From JAHCIE01 sp034431435 (lineage in GTDB: Bacteria; Chloroflexota; Anaerolineae; Epilineales; JAHCIE01): DNA of 40,165 nucleotides. Each line of letters starts with the position of its first letter. The stretch's first letter is position 1. Both the position numbers and the translations under genes were made by a program. Of the stretch, positions 8,554-20,492 are shown piece after piece. The DNA lies in the NCBI GenBank assembly GCA_034431435.1, contig DAOUDG010000087.1, positions 1-40,165 on the forward strand, written 5' to 3'. The notes under the pieces are model-generated. The model saw only the letters and a program-made list of their open reading frames with translations, did no database searches and was not told the origin of the DNA.

Positions 8554-9723
8554 TTGCAGCGAGTCACCCCTGTGGTCCTGATTGGGCTGGTCCTGGTAGT
8601 CGCGGGCGCGCTGGCGCTCAGCAGCGGCGGCGCGGCCCAGGCCGTTGGTCCCACCGCGCCTCTCGTTACCCCATGGCCGACCTGGACACCCATCCCTACC
8701 CCTGCCTCATCGGCGGCCATCAAGGGCGCTGCCCTGGATGCGCCACTCATCGCAATGGGCGATGCCAAGACCGGCCAGTTCCCCTTTGAGACGTGCGTCG
8801 ACTCGTGGTGCGAGGAATACTACAACGACTATTTCCAGGGCGGCCCCGCCGGCCCGATGGTCAACGCGCGCCGCAGCCGCGAGCTTGACTATTACTGGGG
8901 TCTGGATCGCCCCATGGACAACGTCAATCGCGAGGGCTGGTCGGCGCGGTTTCGCCGTCGGATGCGCATCACCACGCCGGGTATCTATCGCTTCTACATC
9001 TACCACGATGACGGCGTCAAGGTGCTGATCAACAATGTATCCATCTTTGGCGACAGCCTCTGGGGTGACATTGGTCCCAACGTGCCCTCGTTCAACTTCT
9101 TCCGTCAGGAGGTGTTGGGGAATCAGGACCTGGACATCGAGATCCAGTTTTTCGACCACATTGGTTCAGCTTACCTCAAGTTCTACTGGCAGTTCGAGCC
9201 GTCGTGCCAGATTGATGCTCAAAGCCCCGACTGCCAGCGTTTCCCCAATTACTTCACCGGCTGGCGCGGCGAGTACTACAACTCGCCCAACTACGCCCGG
9301 ATCTGGCCTGCCAATGTCGAACCCGTCTGGCCGGACAGCGTGAGCAACAACCTGGTGGTCGTGCGCGATGACCGCCCTAGCGGCCCCGACTTCCCAGGCG
9401 AGGCGGGCGAGGGTCTGTACTATGATTGGGGGTTAGGCTCGCCGGCCGGTGGCATCACCACTGACTACCTCTCGGCACGCTGGACGCGGGGCATTCAGTT
9501 CCCCGGCGGCTACTATCGCTTCTACTTGCGTACGGACGATGGCGCGCGCCTGATTATCGACGGTGTCACCTACATCGATAGGTGGCGGCCCGAAGGTTCG
9601 CCGCAGGCGGCGACGACGTACACCGCCGACATCTATCTCTCGCCCGGCAACCACACTCTCCAGGTCGAGTATCAGGAACTGGTAGGCAGTGCGACGCTTC
9701 GGCTGTGGTGGGATCTTCGATGA
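8554..9723 (+). CDS. secreted protein with two PA14 domains
   Basis: A 389-aa exported protein. A signal peptide (TPVVLIGLVLVVAGALALSS region) is followed by a Pro/Thr spacer and two PA14 modules. PA14 is a beta-barrel often used for carbohydrate or surface binding. Module 1 covers roughly residues 70-225 (EEYYNDYFQG, DYYWGLDRP, WSARFRRRM, YRFYIYHDDGVKVLI) and module 2 roughly 235-388 (WRGEYYNSPNY, YYDWGLGSP, LSARWTRGIQF, YYRFYLRTDDGARLIIDG, LQVEYQEL). The DDG metal-site motif is present in both. An in-frame ATG at 8542 has no Shine-Dalgarno, whereas TTG 8554 has GGAGG 5 nt upstream, so TTG is taken as the start. Its stop overlaps the start of the PD40 gene (ATGA), implying coupled translation. 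Confidence 0.85.
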   Translation: MQRVTPVVLIGLVLVVAGALALSSGGAAQAVGPTAPLVTPWPTWTPIPTPASSAAIKGAALDAPLIAMGDAKTGQFPFETCVDSWCEEYYNDYFQGGPAGPMVNARRSRELDYYWGLDRPMDNVNREGWSARFRRRMRITTPGIYRFYIYHDDGVKVLINNVSIFGDSLWGDIGPNVPSFNFFRQEVLGNQDLDIEIQFFDHIGSAYLKFYWQFEPSCQIDAQSPDCQRFPNYFTGWRGEYYNSPNYARIWPANVEPVWPDSVSNNLVVVRDDRPSGPDFPGEAGEGLYYDWGLGSPAGGITTDYLSARWTRGIQFPGGYYRFYLRTDDGARLIIDGVTYIDRWRPEGSPQAATTYTADIYLSPGNHTLQVEYQELVGSATLRLWWDLR

Positions 9724-11291
9724 TGCGCGCCTCTCCTCGCCTCTCCACCCTGTTCCTGCCCGCCTTGCTGGCCGGGCTGGCGCTCAGCGTCCTGGCCTGG
9801 CAACTGAGCGGCGCGCCGACCGCCCGCGACGCCGCCGCTGCCGTCGCTCCCACCACGACCCCCACCGCGACGCCGAGTCTGTCTGCCACTCCGACAGTCA
9901 TTCGCCTGGCGGGCGGCCAGACGCCAATGCCGGCGGCGCGCCAGGCGGTGGAAGCTGCCGCCGTGGTCTGCGGCGAGGCGGGCGCTACCTGCCTGTATCT
10001 GCCCCTCATTCAGCGCCAGCCGCCCGGCGCGCCCGCGACGCCGATTCTGGTCGCCTATCAGCCGGTGCGGGGCACGATCAACCTCGTGTGGGGTTCCAGC
10101 GGCGCGGTCGCCTATCGTCTCTACCGGGGGAGCGGCACGGCGACTGTCAACGGGCAGTTGACCCTGGTCAATCCCACCCTGATCTACTCGGGGGCGGCGA
10201 CCCAGGCGAGCGAGACTCTCGCCGCTGGTGACTACTATTACCAGCTGCAGGCCGTGAACGCGCAGGGAGCCACCGCGAGCGATATTGTCAAGGTCACCGT
10301 CGAGGCGAGTGGCGTCACTAGCAGCTACCCGCTGCTGTGGGCGCAGGTGAATGTGAACCCCTCGACGGGCAAGCAGAGTTGGGATGTCATCGCCAAGATC
10401 GGCAACGACCCGGTGAACCTAACACCCGGCTCGGATGCCGATGAGATTGACGCTGCCTGGTCAAAGGACCAACAGTACGTGGCCTATGCCTCCAACAAGG
10501 ATGGTCACTTCGAGATCTATCGCATGAAGGCCGACGGCGGCGAGAAGACACGCCTGACGCAGACGGCCACCACGGTGAACAACGTGCAGCCAACCTGGTC
10601 GCCCGACGGTCAGCACATTGCTTTCACCTCTGACGCCGGAACCTTCACTACCCTCGACATCTACGTGATCGACGCCTTCCCCAGCGCCGCACCCGTGGCG
10701 GTCACCGATGATAGCCGTCTGACGTGGCCGAACCCCCCGCCGACGCTGGTCCCGACGCCCACCCAACCGACGCCTACGCCATCGCCCACCTCGACGCCCG
10801 CGTCATCGCCGACGCCGACCGTCGGCCCAACCGTCTCGGTGATCGACAACTATTTCCGCCAATCGACCAGCCGGCTGCCCAGCTGGTCGCCCGACGGCGG
10901 CCACATCACCTTCGTCAGTAACCGCGCCGGCCACGATGAGATCTACATCATGCAGGCCGATGGCCGCAACCAGTTGCGGCTGACCTTCTCAAACGGGGAG
11001 AATACCGCGCCGCGCTGGTCGCCGGACGGCCAACGAATCGCCTTCATGTCGAGCCGCGACGGCAACTGGGAAGTCTACACTGTTCGCGCCGACGGACTGG
11101 CGGAGACCCGCATGACCACCAACGGCGCGGTGGACTCCCAACCTAGCTGGGCGTCGAGCAGTGCGGCGCTGGTGTTCATTACGACGCGCAACGGGCGCAA
11201 CGACTTCTACGCGCTCACGCTCGATGGATCGTTGGTTCAGCCGTTGCTGGTGGATAGTAAGGAGCACATGGGGCCAGCCTGGTCGCCCTAG
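9720..11291 (+). CDS. exported TolB-like PD40 beta-propeller protein with fibronectin-like domain
   Basis: A 523-aa protein starting at ATG 9720, which overlaps the preceding TGA, so its translation is probably coupled to the PA14 gene. A hydrophobic signal (LFLPALLAGLALSVLAW) leads to a Thr/Pro spacer, a CLYLPLIQRQPP motif (about 95-105) and a fibronectin-III-like domain (about 110-200). The rest is a beta-propeller of WD40-like PD40 repeats: PTWSPDGQHIAFTSD, PSWSPDGGHITFVSN, PRWSPDGQRIAFMSS and degenerate copies, ending WSP. A 'TPTPTQPTPTPSPTSTP' linker interrupts the propeller near residue 345. Such propellers act in protein-protein binding (as in TolB) or as lids of peptidases; no catalytic domain is present. 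The partner is unknown. Confidence 0.87.
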   Translation: MMRASPRLSTLFLPALLAGLALSVLAWQLSGAPTARDAAAAVAPTTTPTATPSLSATPTVIRLAGGQTPMPAARQAVEAAAVVCGEAGATCLYLPLIQRQPPGAPATPILVAYQPVRGTINLVWGSSGAVAYRLYRGSGTATVNGQLTLVNPTLIYSGAATQASETLAAGDYYYQLQAVNAQGATASDIVKVTVEASGVTSSYPLLWAQVNVNPSTGKQSWDVIAKIGNDPVNLTPGSDADEIDAAWSKDQQYVAYASNKDGHFEIYRMKADGGEKTRLTQTATTVNNVQPTWSPDGQHIAFTSDAGTFTTLDIYVIDAFPSAAPVAVTDDSRLTWPNPPPTLVPTPTQPTPTPSPTSTPASSPTPTVGPTVSVIDNYFRQSTSRLPSWSPDGGHITFVSNRAGHDEIYIMQADGRNQLRLTFSNGENTAPRWSPDGQRIAFMSSRDGNWEVYTVRADGLAETRMTTNGAVDSQPSWASSSAALVFITTRNGRNDFYALTLDGSLVQPLLVDSKEHMGPAWSP

Positions 11292-11315
11292 GCGCGCAGG
11301 TGGCTATCCCTACTG

Positions 11316-11364
11316 ACACAAAGAGCGGGAGGGCGCAGCACGCGCGCCTTCCCGCTCTTTGTGT
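11316..11364. terminator. strong bidirectional terminator
   Basis: A 21-bp stem with one G-T pair: left arm 11316-11336, 7-nt loop, right arm 11344-11364. The outer ACACAAAGAG/CTCTTTGTGT pairing gives A- and U-rich flanks for either direction. It sits between convergent genes and should stop both. Confidence 0.88.
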
Positions 11365-11381
11365 GTTGAATCGATGACTTG

Positions 11382-11915
11382 CTAGATGATCAGGACGTGG
11401 ACCGCTTCGGCTTCCCAGCCGCGACCCATGATCTCAAACTCGACAGCCTGGCCTTCGCTCAGACTGCGCACGCCGCCTTCCAGCGCCGAGCGCCGCACGT
11501 GGTATTCGCGCCCATCGTCGTCGTCGACAATGAGTCCCTCGCCCTTGTCGAGGTCGTAGCCCTTGACATGGCCGTAGGAGCGCACCACATAGTGAACTTC
11601 CATCGCCTCATCATCCCGCTCCCGCGCTTGCCTCGGTGGCGGCGCGCTCGCCGCGTGGTTCCAGGCTGCCTCGGCCATCGGGGCAGGCTCAGGCGGCATC
11701 TGACGTGGCGCGCAGCGTGGACACTGGGTAGGCGGATCGACAGGCAAGCCGGCCGCATCCAGCCGGCGCTGTTCCTCGACGGTAAAGACGAACTGCGCGC
11801 CGCACGTCTCGCAGACCAGCAACATGTCGCTGAATCGACCTGGCTGCAAGGTGGCAACAGGCTTGGGCGCGCTCCCCGCCGAGCGCATGGGACGCCGCCG
11901 CGACCGGGTAGGCAT
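11382..11915 (-). CDS. zinc-ribbon / cold-shock-domain-like fusion protein
   Basis: A 177-aa cytosolic protein. After a basic N-terminus, Cys35, Cys38, Cys65 and Cys68 form two CxxC knuckles (CETC and CPRC) of a probable zinc ribbon. A Pro/Ala linker leads to residues about 113-175, which follow the cold-shock fold pattern: GHVKGYDLDKGEGLIV at the place of the RNP-1 region, a DDDDGREYHV strand and LSEGQAVEFEIMGRG. The aromatic residues usual in CspA RNP motifs are mostly replaced, so nucleic-acid binding is not certain. The start lies 3 nt after the S1 stop, so the two are co-translated; ATG 11888 or 11825 are possible later starts. The pairing with S1 suggests an RNA or ribosome-related role, an inference only. 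Confidence 0.75.
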   Translation of the reverse strand: MPTRSRRRPMRSAGSAPKPVATLQPGRFSDMLLVCETCGAQFVFTVEEQRRLDAAGLPVDPPTQCPRCAPRQMPPEPAPMAEAAWNHAASAPPPRQARERDDEAMEVHYVVRSYGHVKGYDLDKGEGLIVDDDDGREYHVRRSALEGGVRSLSEGQAVEFEIMGRGWEAEAVHVLII

Positions 11916-11918
11916 GGG

Positions 11919-13259
11919 CTACTCTTCGCTCGACGCCGCAGGCTCGTCGGTCGCCTCAGCTTCGACGACCGGCTCGCTATCGGCCAGCGACTCCGCCTCG
12001 TCGAAGGAGAAGCTCTCGACCTGGGGGGCTGTTACCTCGCTGGCTGCCAGCGACTCTACCTCGTCGGGGGTGAGGCCCTCGACCTCAGGCGCTGTCACCT
12101 CGATGGCGGCCGTGGGTTCCTCGGCCTCAGCCAGGACCATCCCGTCGGGTTGGGGCGCCTGCTTGAGGCTCAGGCTGACGCGCTTGCGCTGGGTATCGAC
12201 GCCCAGTACCTTGAGGGTGTACTGTTCGCCCACGCGGACCACATCCCCCGGATTGGCGACTGGGCGGTCGGCCAGTTCAGAGATGTGGATGAGACCCTCG
12301 ACGCCCTCATCGATGCGAGCAAACGCGCCGAACTTCGCCAGATTGGTGATCGTTCCCTGGACGAGCTGGCCGGGCTGGTAGCGCGCCTCGATGTCGCTCC
12401 ACGGGTCCTGGCGCAGCCGCTTCATGCTCAGGCCGATGCGGTTACGCTCGCGGTCGACGTTCAACACGTAGACCTCGACATCCTGCCCGACGCGGAGCAG
12501 GTCCTTGGGCTGTGCGTTACGGTCCCAGGACAACTCCGAGACGTGAATCAGCCCGTCAGCGCCACCGAGATCGACGAACGCTCCAAAGTCGGTGATGGAC
12601 GTGACCTTGCCGGTAACGACCGCGCCTTCCTTCAGTTCGTCGAGGATGCGCTCCTTCTGGCCCTTGCGCCACTCCTTCCACGCCAGGCGCTCCGAGGCGA
12701 TCAGTCGCCGTTGGCGGCGGTCCACTTCGATCACCTTGATGGGGATGTTCTGGCCCACCATCGCGCCCAGGTTCTCACCCTGGCCGCTGGCGTAGACGAT
12801 GTGGGAGCGGGGGACGAACGCCTGGAGCTGGCCGAATTGGGCAATCAGGCCACCCTTGTTCTGGCCCACAACCTTCGCCTCGACGATCTCGCCGCTGTCG
12901 AGCAACTCGGTAGCGCGGGTCCAGTCCTGCTGACTGCGCGCCTGGCTCATGGAGACGATGATCTCGCCGGAGTTATTGTCCGTGCGAACCACATACACCA
13001 TGACCTCGTCGCCGACGTTGATGCGGGCTACGGCTTCAGGGCCCAGCTTCTCCAGATCGTTGGCGTGAACGACGCCTTCGGTCTTCGCGCCGATATCAAC
13101 GACAATGCGATCTGGCGTCTTCTCGACAACGATGCCGGGGCGCGTTTCGCCGCGCTGGAGCTCCTGATAGCCGAATTCGGCCGACTCAAGCGCCTCCCAC
13201 ATCGGCGATTGCTCTTTCTCCTGCTGGGACTTCTGCTCGTGGTTCACTCGCCCTCTCAT
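11919..13259 (-). CDS. rpsA: 30S ribosomal protein S1 (four S1 domains)
   Basis: S1 binds mRNA on the small ribosomal subunit. The 446-aa product has four S1 OB-fold repeats at about 37-106, 122-193, 211-282 and 297-368. Repeats 3 and 4 carry the best-conserved pattern (TDFGAFVDLGGADGLIHVSEL and KFGAFARIDEGVEGLIHISEL). Residues 370-446 are an acidic, low-complexity tail. Four domains is usual outside Proteobacteria, where six are typical. ATG 13259 is taken as the start; GTG 13247 is an alternative. The gene follows rpoC by 96 nt but has its own promoter inside an inverted repeat. The zinc-ribbon/cold-shock gene follows after 3 nt. Confidence 0.93.
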   Translation of the reverse strand: MRGRVNHEQKSQQEKEQSPMWEALESAEFGYQELQRGETRPGIVVEKTPDRIVVDIGAKTEGVVHANDLEKLGPEAVARINVGDEVMVYVVRTDNNSGEIIVSMSQARSQQDWTRATELLDSGEIVEAKVVGQNKGGLIAQFGQLQAFVPRSHIVYASGQGENLGAMVGQNIPIKVIEVDRRQRRLIASERLAWKEWRKGQKERILDELKEGAVVTGKVTSITDFGAFVDLGGADGLIHVSELSWDRNAQPKDLLRVGQDVEVYVLNVDRERNRIGLSMKRLRQDPWSDIEARYQPGQLVQGTITNLAKFGAFARIDEGVEGLIHISELADRPVANPGDVVRVGEQYTLKVLGVDTQRKRVSLSLKQAPQPDGMVLAEAEEPTAAIEVTAPEVEGLTPDEVESLAASEVTAPQVESFSFDEAESLADSEPVVEAEATDEPAASSEE

Positions 13260-13265
13260 GTTTGG

Positions 13266-13336
13266 CGTATTGCGTACTGCGTACGCGCACCGCTAATTAT
13301 ACGCTGCCAGGGTGCGAATCCGCAATACGCAATACG
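13266..13336. repeat. 16-bp inverted repeat enclosing the rpsA promoter
   Basis: The left arm (13266-13281) and right arm (13321-13336) are complementary over 16 positions, with one G-U pair in the minus-strand transcript. A second stem, CGCACC (13286-13291) with GGTGCG (13311-13316), lies inside. The rpsA -10 sits in the apical loop and its -35 overlaps the right arm. The right arm is a tandem GCAATAC heptamer. As RNA it could end the rpoC transcript. Confidence 0.7.
13296..13325 (-). promoter_or_regulatory. promoter of rpsA
   Basis: Minus-strand TTGCGG (13320-13325), an 18-nt spacer and a perfect TATAAT (13296-13301). The predicted start is near 13289, giving a leader of about 30 nt. Confidence 0.6.
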
Positions 13337-13354
13337 CGCCGCGCCGAGTCCGGC

Positions 13355-17689
<4,335 letters not shown>

Positions 17690-17694
17690 AATGT

Positions 17695-17701
17695 CCTCCT
17701 C
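17695..17701 (-). promoter_or_regulatory. ribosome-binding site deciding a TTG start for rpoC
   Basis: Minus-strand GAGGAGG, 5 nt before TTG 17689. It would lie within codons if GTG 17716 were used, so it favours the rarer TTG start. Confidence 0.7.
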
Positions 17702-18324
17702 GACTAACGAGTACACTTGGGGCAGGCGTCAGCTGGGCTGATGCGCGACGGGCCGGGCAGGGCGGATGTCCGCCGGAGGCCGAGGCTCATAGGCGGCCAG
17801 CGCGTCGCGCGCTGGCCGTCCGGGGAGGCGACCCGATGGCGCGCGAACGGCTTACCACACCGAAAGTCTCGGTGAACCGGCACCTTTGTTCAACACCCTG
17901 GCCCGTGAGGACGCGCTGAATCGGCACAACGACGCGGCGAGCACACGAGCGCTATTCACTTGTGCCCTCTCGAGCCGTCCGCACCTGGGCAAGAGGCTGG
18001 CAACCGCCCCACGGGCTGTCAACGCGCGGATAGGCGGGCTGGATGCGCCCGCCATCGGGGTTCTGGCTCGATGGTGTCGTCCATCATTGGGCGACGATTC
18101 ACGTTATTCTGGGGGAAGGGGAGGCGCTACGCCGGCTTTCGACGCGGCTGTCGAAGATGATGAAGAGCAAGAAACCGGAACCTGGCCCATGGTTCAATGA
18201 AGATACCTGGCCGCATCACCCGGCTGCACGGACTTTAGCTTCAGAAGTGTGTCGCATAGGCTTCCCCGTTAACCGCCGCGACCCCCAAGGTGCGCCTCTC
18301 CGCCCCGCCGTCATCTGAGAATCA
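17702..18324 (-). ncRNA. long structured 5' leader of rpoC (or separate small RNA)
   Basis: About 620 nt lie between a consensus promoter and the rpoC ribosome-binding site with no convincing gene on either strand. The minus-strand RNA has several strong stems: GGCCAGCGCG/CGCGCTGGCC with a 3-nt loop (17795-17817), GGCGGA/TCCGCC (17761-17774), CACCGA/TCGGTG (about 17857-17873) and TTCGAC/GTCGAA (about 18138-18157). I compared it by eye with tmRNA, RNase P RNA, SRP RNA, cobalamin, c-di-GMP and glycine riboswitches and matched none. No U-rich terminator was seen inside, so a leader is likelier than an independent RNA. Confidence 0.5.
17795..17817 (-). other. perfect 10-bp GC hairpin in the rpoC leader
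   Basis: Ten perfect base pairs around a 3-nt loop, about 100 nt before the rpoC start. It is very stable but followed by no U-tract on the rpoC strand, so it could be a pause, processing or protein-binding site. Confidence 0.7.
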
Positions 18325-18330
18325 AATTCC

Positions 18331-18359
18331 AGTATAGGCCATAAGCCCGCATCTGTCAA
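18331..18359 (-). promoter_or_regulatory. consensus promoter upstream of rpoC
   Basis: Minus-strand TTGACA (18354-18359), a 17-nt spacer and TATACT (18331-18336). It is the closest match to the sigma-70-type consensus in the window. It lies just past the transaldolase terminator and points toward rpoC, with a predicted start near 18324. Confidence 0.8.
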
Positions 18360-18442
18360 GTAGTTTTCAGGACAAAACGCGGGCAAAGGGTGAGACGCTT
18401 CGGTGAAGCTATTCTTACCGCTGGTAGTTGCCACCAACGGCG

Positions 18443-18503
18443 GGCCGAGGACGAAGGACCAACCCAGGCCCTGCCCCTGGGCCGTGGCCCTTCGTCCTCG
18501 GCC
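18443..18503 (-). terminator. terminator hairpin of the foldase-peptidase-transaldolase operon
   Basis: A perfect 15-bp stem (18443-18457 with 18489-18503) encloses a smaller CCCAGG/CCTGGG stem. It starts 3 nt after the transaldolase stop. There is no long U-run, but the size and position fit termination. Confidence 0.75.
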
Positions 18504-18506
18504 GCA

Positions 18507-19187
18507 TTACCGCACCGGCTCGCCCACCTCAAACGCCGTCGCGTAGCCAGGAACCTTCTTCCAGTCGCTCAGGAAGCGTTCGATGCCGGCGTCAGTGAGC
18601 GGGTGGTGCAGCATCTGCTCCAGCACCTTGAAAGGCAGCGTGGCGATGTCCGCTCCCGCCTTGGCCGCCTCGATGATGTGCAGCGGGTGGCGAATGCTGG
18701 ACGCGATGATCTCCGCCTCGTAGTCGTAGATGGTGAAGATCTCCGCCAGATCACGCACCACCTGCATGCCGTCGGCGCTGATGTCGTCCAGGCGGCCCAG
18801 GAAGGGGCTGACGAAAGTAGCGCCCGCCTTGGCGGCAATCAGGCCCTGGGTCGCGCTGAAGACGAGGGTCACGTTCGTCGGGACGCCCTCGTCGGCCAAC
18901 CGGCGGACCGCTGTCATGCCGTTGCCGGTCATCGGAATCTTCGCCACCACATTGGGCGCCCAACTGGTGACGGCCCGCGCCTCGGCCATCATACCCTCGA
19001 CGTCCAGGCTAACTGTCTCGGCCGACACCGGCCCATCGACAATGGACGCAATTTCCTCGATCATCTTGCGGAAGGTGCGACCCTCCCGCGATGCCAGGGT
19101 GGGGTTGGTCGTCACGCCATCCAGCACACCCCAGGCGACCGCCTGGCGAATCTCGTCCACGTTGGCGGTGTCTAGAAAGAACTTCAT
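18507..19187 (-). CDS. tal: TalC-type transaldolase / fructose-6-phosphate aldolase-like
   Basis: A small (226-aa) class I aldolase of the TalC/FSA family, cytosolic, which moves a dihydroxyacetone unit between sugar phosphates in the pentose phosphate pathway. It opens MKFFLDTANVDEIR, then has GVTTNPTL (about 24-31), the Schiff-base lysine in VVAKIPMTGNG (Lys83), NVTLVFS and FVSPFLGRLDD, all family signatures. Length fits this short subfamily, not the 320-aa TalB type. ATG 19187 has AAGGAGGT 3 nt upstream, and it overlaps the M16 peptidase stop as ATGA, so translation is probably coupled. It is the last gene of the operon. Sequence alone cannot separate transaldolase from fructose-6-phosphate aldolase activity. 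Confidence 0.93.
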   Translation of the reverse strand: MKFFLDTANVDEIRQAVAWGVLDGVTTNPTLASREGRTFRKMIEEIASIVDGPVSAETVSLDVEGMMAEARAVTSWAPNVVAKIPMTGNGMTAVRRLADEGVPTNVTLVFSATQGLIAAKAGATFVSPFLGRLDDISADGMQVVRDLAEIFTIYDYEAEIIASSIRHPLHIIEAAKAGADIATLPFKVLEQMLHHPLTDAGIERFLSDWKKVPGYATAFEVGEPVR

Positions 19188-20485
19188 ACGACCTCCTTGA
19201 AAACATCCTCGAAGCGTTGCGGTCCCGCGAAGGGGCCAACGATAGCCAGTGAGTAACACTCGCGGCTGAAGAGCTGCTGCGCCAAGCGCTGCACATCCTG
19301 TGCTGTGACGGCATCGATACGCGCCACCAGGTCCGAGGCGGTAAGAATTTCCTCGCGCACGACGGCCTGGCTCGCCAGCGACATGGCAATCTCGGTGGTG
19401 TCCTCCAACCGTAGCAGGATGCCGCCCTTGAGATATTCCTTTGTCTTGTGAAGCTCCGCCTCGGGCACAGGCGTCTGCCGCAAGCGGTCGACCTGCGCCA
19501 GGAGAGCCTGCGTGGCGCGCAGCGCCCTGGTCGGATCGACGGCCGCATACAGGGCGACGCTGCCGGTGTCGTGCAGGTAGCTGTCGTCGGCGTAGACGTT
19601 GTAGGCCAGGGCGGCGCGCTCGCGCAACTCGATGAACAGCCGACAACTCATGCCCGCGCCCAGGACACCGCATAGCATTTGCAGCGTGTGGCGTTGCAGG
19701 TCGAGCATGGACACGCCGGGCACGGTCAGGCGCACGTGCGCCTGCTCGGATGCGCGGGTGTGGAGGGTCACCCGTGGCCCGCGAGGCGGCGGAGGAGCCG
19801 GCGAGAAGCCCGGTATGGGGGCGGCCGCCCAGTCACCCAACGCTGCCCCCACCACGTCCACAGCCTCGGCAGGGTCGAAGGCGCCGGCCAGCGCGACGAC
19901 AGTGTTGTTTGGTCGATAGTAGGCGGCGAGATGCTCCACCAGCCGTGACCGTGACATGCCACGCAGGCTCTCCTCGGTGCCCAGAATGTCGCGGCCGAGG
20001 GGGTGGTCGCCGTACAGCATCTGGTCGGCCAGCACGCCAACCCAGCTTTCCGGCTCATCGTAGATCATCGCCATCTCTTCGGCGATGACCCGCCGCTCGC
20101 GGGCGACATCGCTCGCTCGTAGCCTCGGGTGACGCAGCATATCGGCGACGACAGCTACCGCCGTGCGCAGGTGTGCGGCCGGCACGCGGGCAATGAAGCC
20201 GGTACGGTCGTCGCCGGTGAAGGCATCCAGCGAGCCGCCTACGCCCTCGACGGCAAGGCTGATGCTTTCTGGCGTCGGATAGTGTCGCGAGCCTTTGAAC
20301 AGCATATGCTCGAGGAAGTGGGATGCGCCCGCGATGTCGTCCGGCTCGTAGCGCGCACCGACGCCAACGTAGAAAGCCGCCGTGACCGAATAGCGGTCGG
20401 GTAGCGGGGTGAGAATCAGGCGCAGGCCGTTGGCGAAGGTGGTCAGGGTGTAGGTATCGGCGAGGCGTAGCGAGGAGGTTAGCAT
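19184..20485 (-). CDS. M16 family zinc metallopeptidase
   Basis: A 433-aa pitrilysin-type peptidase. The inverted zinc motif HxxEH is intact as His56-Phe-Leu-Glu59-His60, with the third ligand probably Glu136 in ERRVIAEEMAM, 76 residues on as the family requires. The second, inactive-type domain (about 230-430) has the Arg/Tyr region (SCRLFIELRERAALAYNVYA) typical of M16 C-terminal halves. Length matches the single-chain bacterial processing-peptidase-like (PqqL/YmxG) group. No signal peptide is evident, so it may be cytosolic or exported by another route. ATG 20485 is 7 nt after the preceding stop and has no clear Shine-Dalgarno. Peptide substrates are unknown. Confidence 0.92.
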   Translation of the reverse strand: MLTSSLRLADTYTLTTFANGLRLILTPLPDRYSVTAAFYVGVGARYEPDDIAGASHFLEHMLFKGSRHYPTPESISLAVEGVGGSLDAFTGDDRTGFIARVPAAHLRTAVAVVADMLRHPRLRASDVARERRVIAEEMAMIYDEPESWVGVLADQMLYGDHPLGRDILGTEESLRGMSRSRLVEHLAAYYRPNNTVVALAGAFDPAEAVDVVGAALGDWAAAPIPGFSPAPPPPRGPRVTLHTRASEQAHVRLTVPGVSMLDLQRHTLQMLCGVLGAGMSCRLFIELRERAALAYNVYADDSYLHDTGSVALYAAVDPTRALRATQALLAQVDRLRQTPVPEAELHKTKEYLKGGILLRLEDTTEIAMSLASQAVVREEILTASDLVARIDAVTAQDVQRLAQQLFSRECYSLAIVGPFAGPQRFEDVFKEVV

Positions 20486-20492
20486 GGGCGCG

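Noticed and set aside
18216..18312. Possible 32-residue leader peptide at the start of the rpoC leader (ATG near 18312)
   Set aside because: No Shine-Dalgarno and no codon pattern suggesting attenuation; it cannot be told from chance.
17886..18318. Small open frames in the rpoC upstream region
   Set aside because: No ribosome-binding sites, no family motifs and poor codon bias; the region is better explained as a leader RNA.
17702..18324. tmRNA, RNase P RNA or a known riboswitch in the rpoC leader
   Set aside because: The conserved sequences of these RNAs were looked for by eye and not found; only a covariance-model search could settle it.
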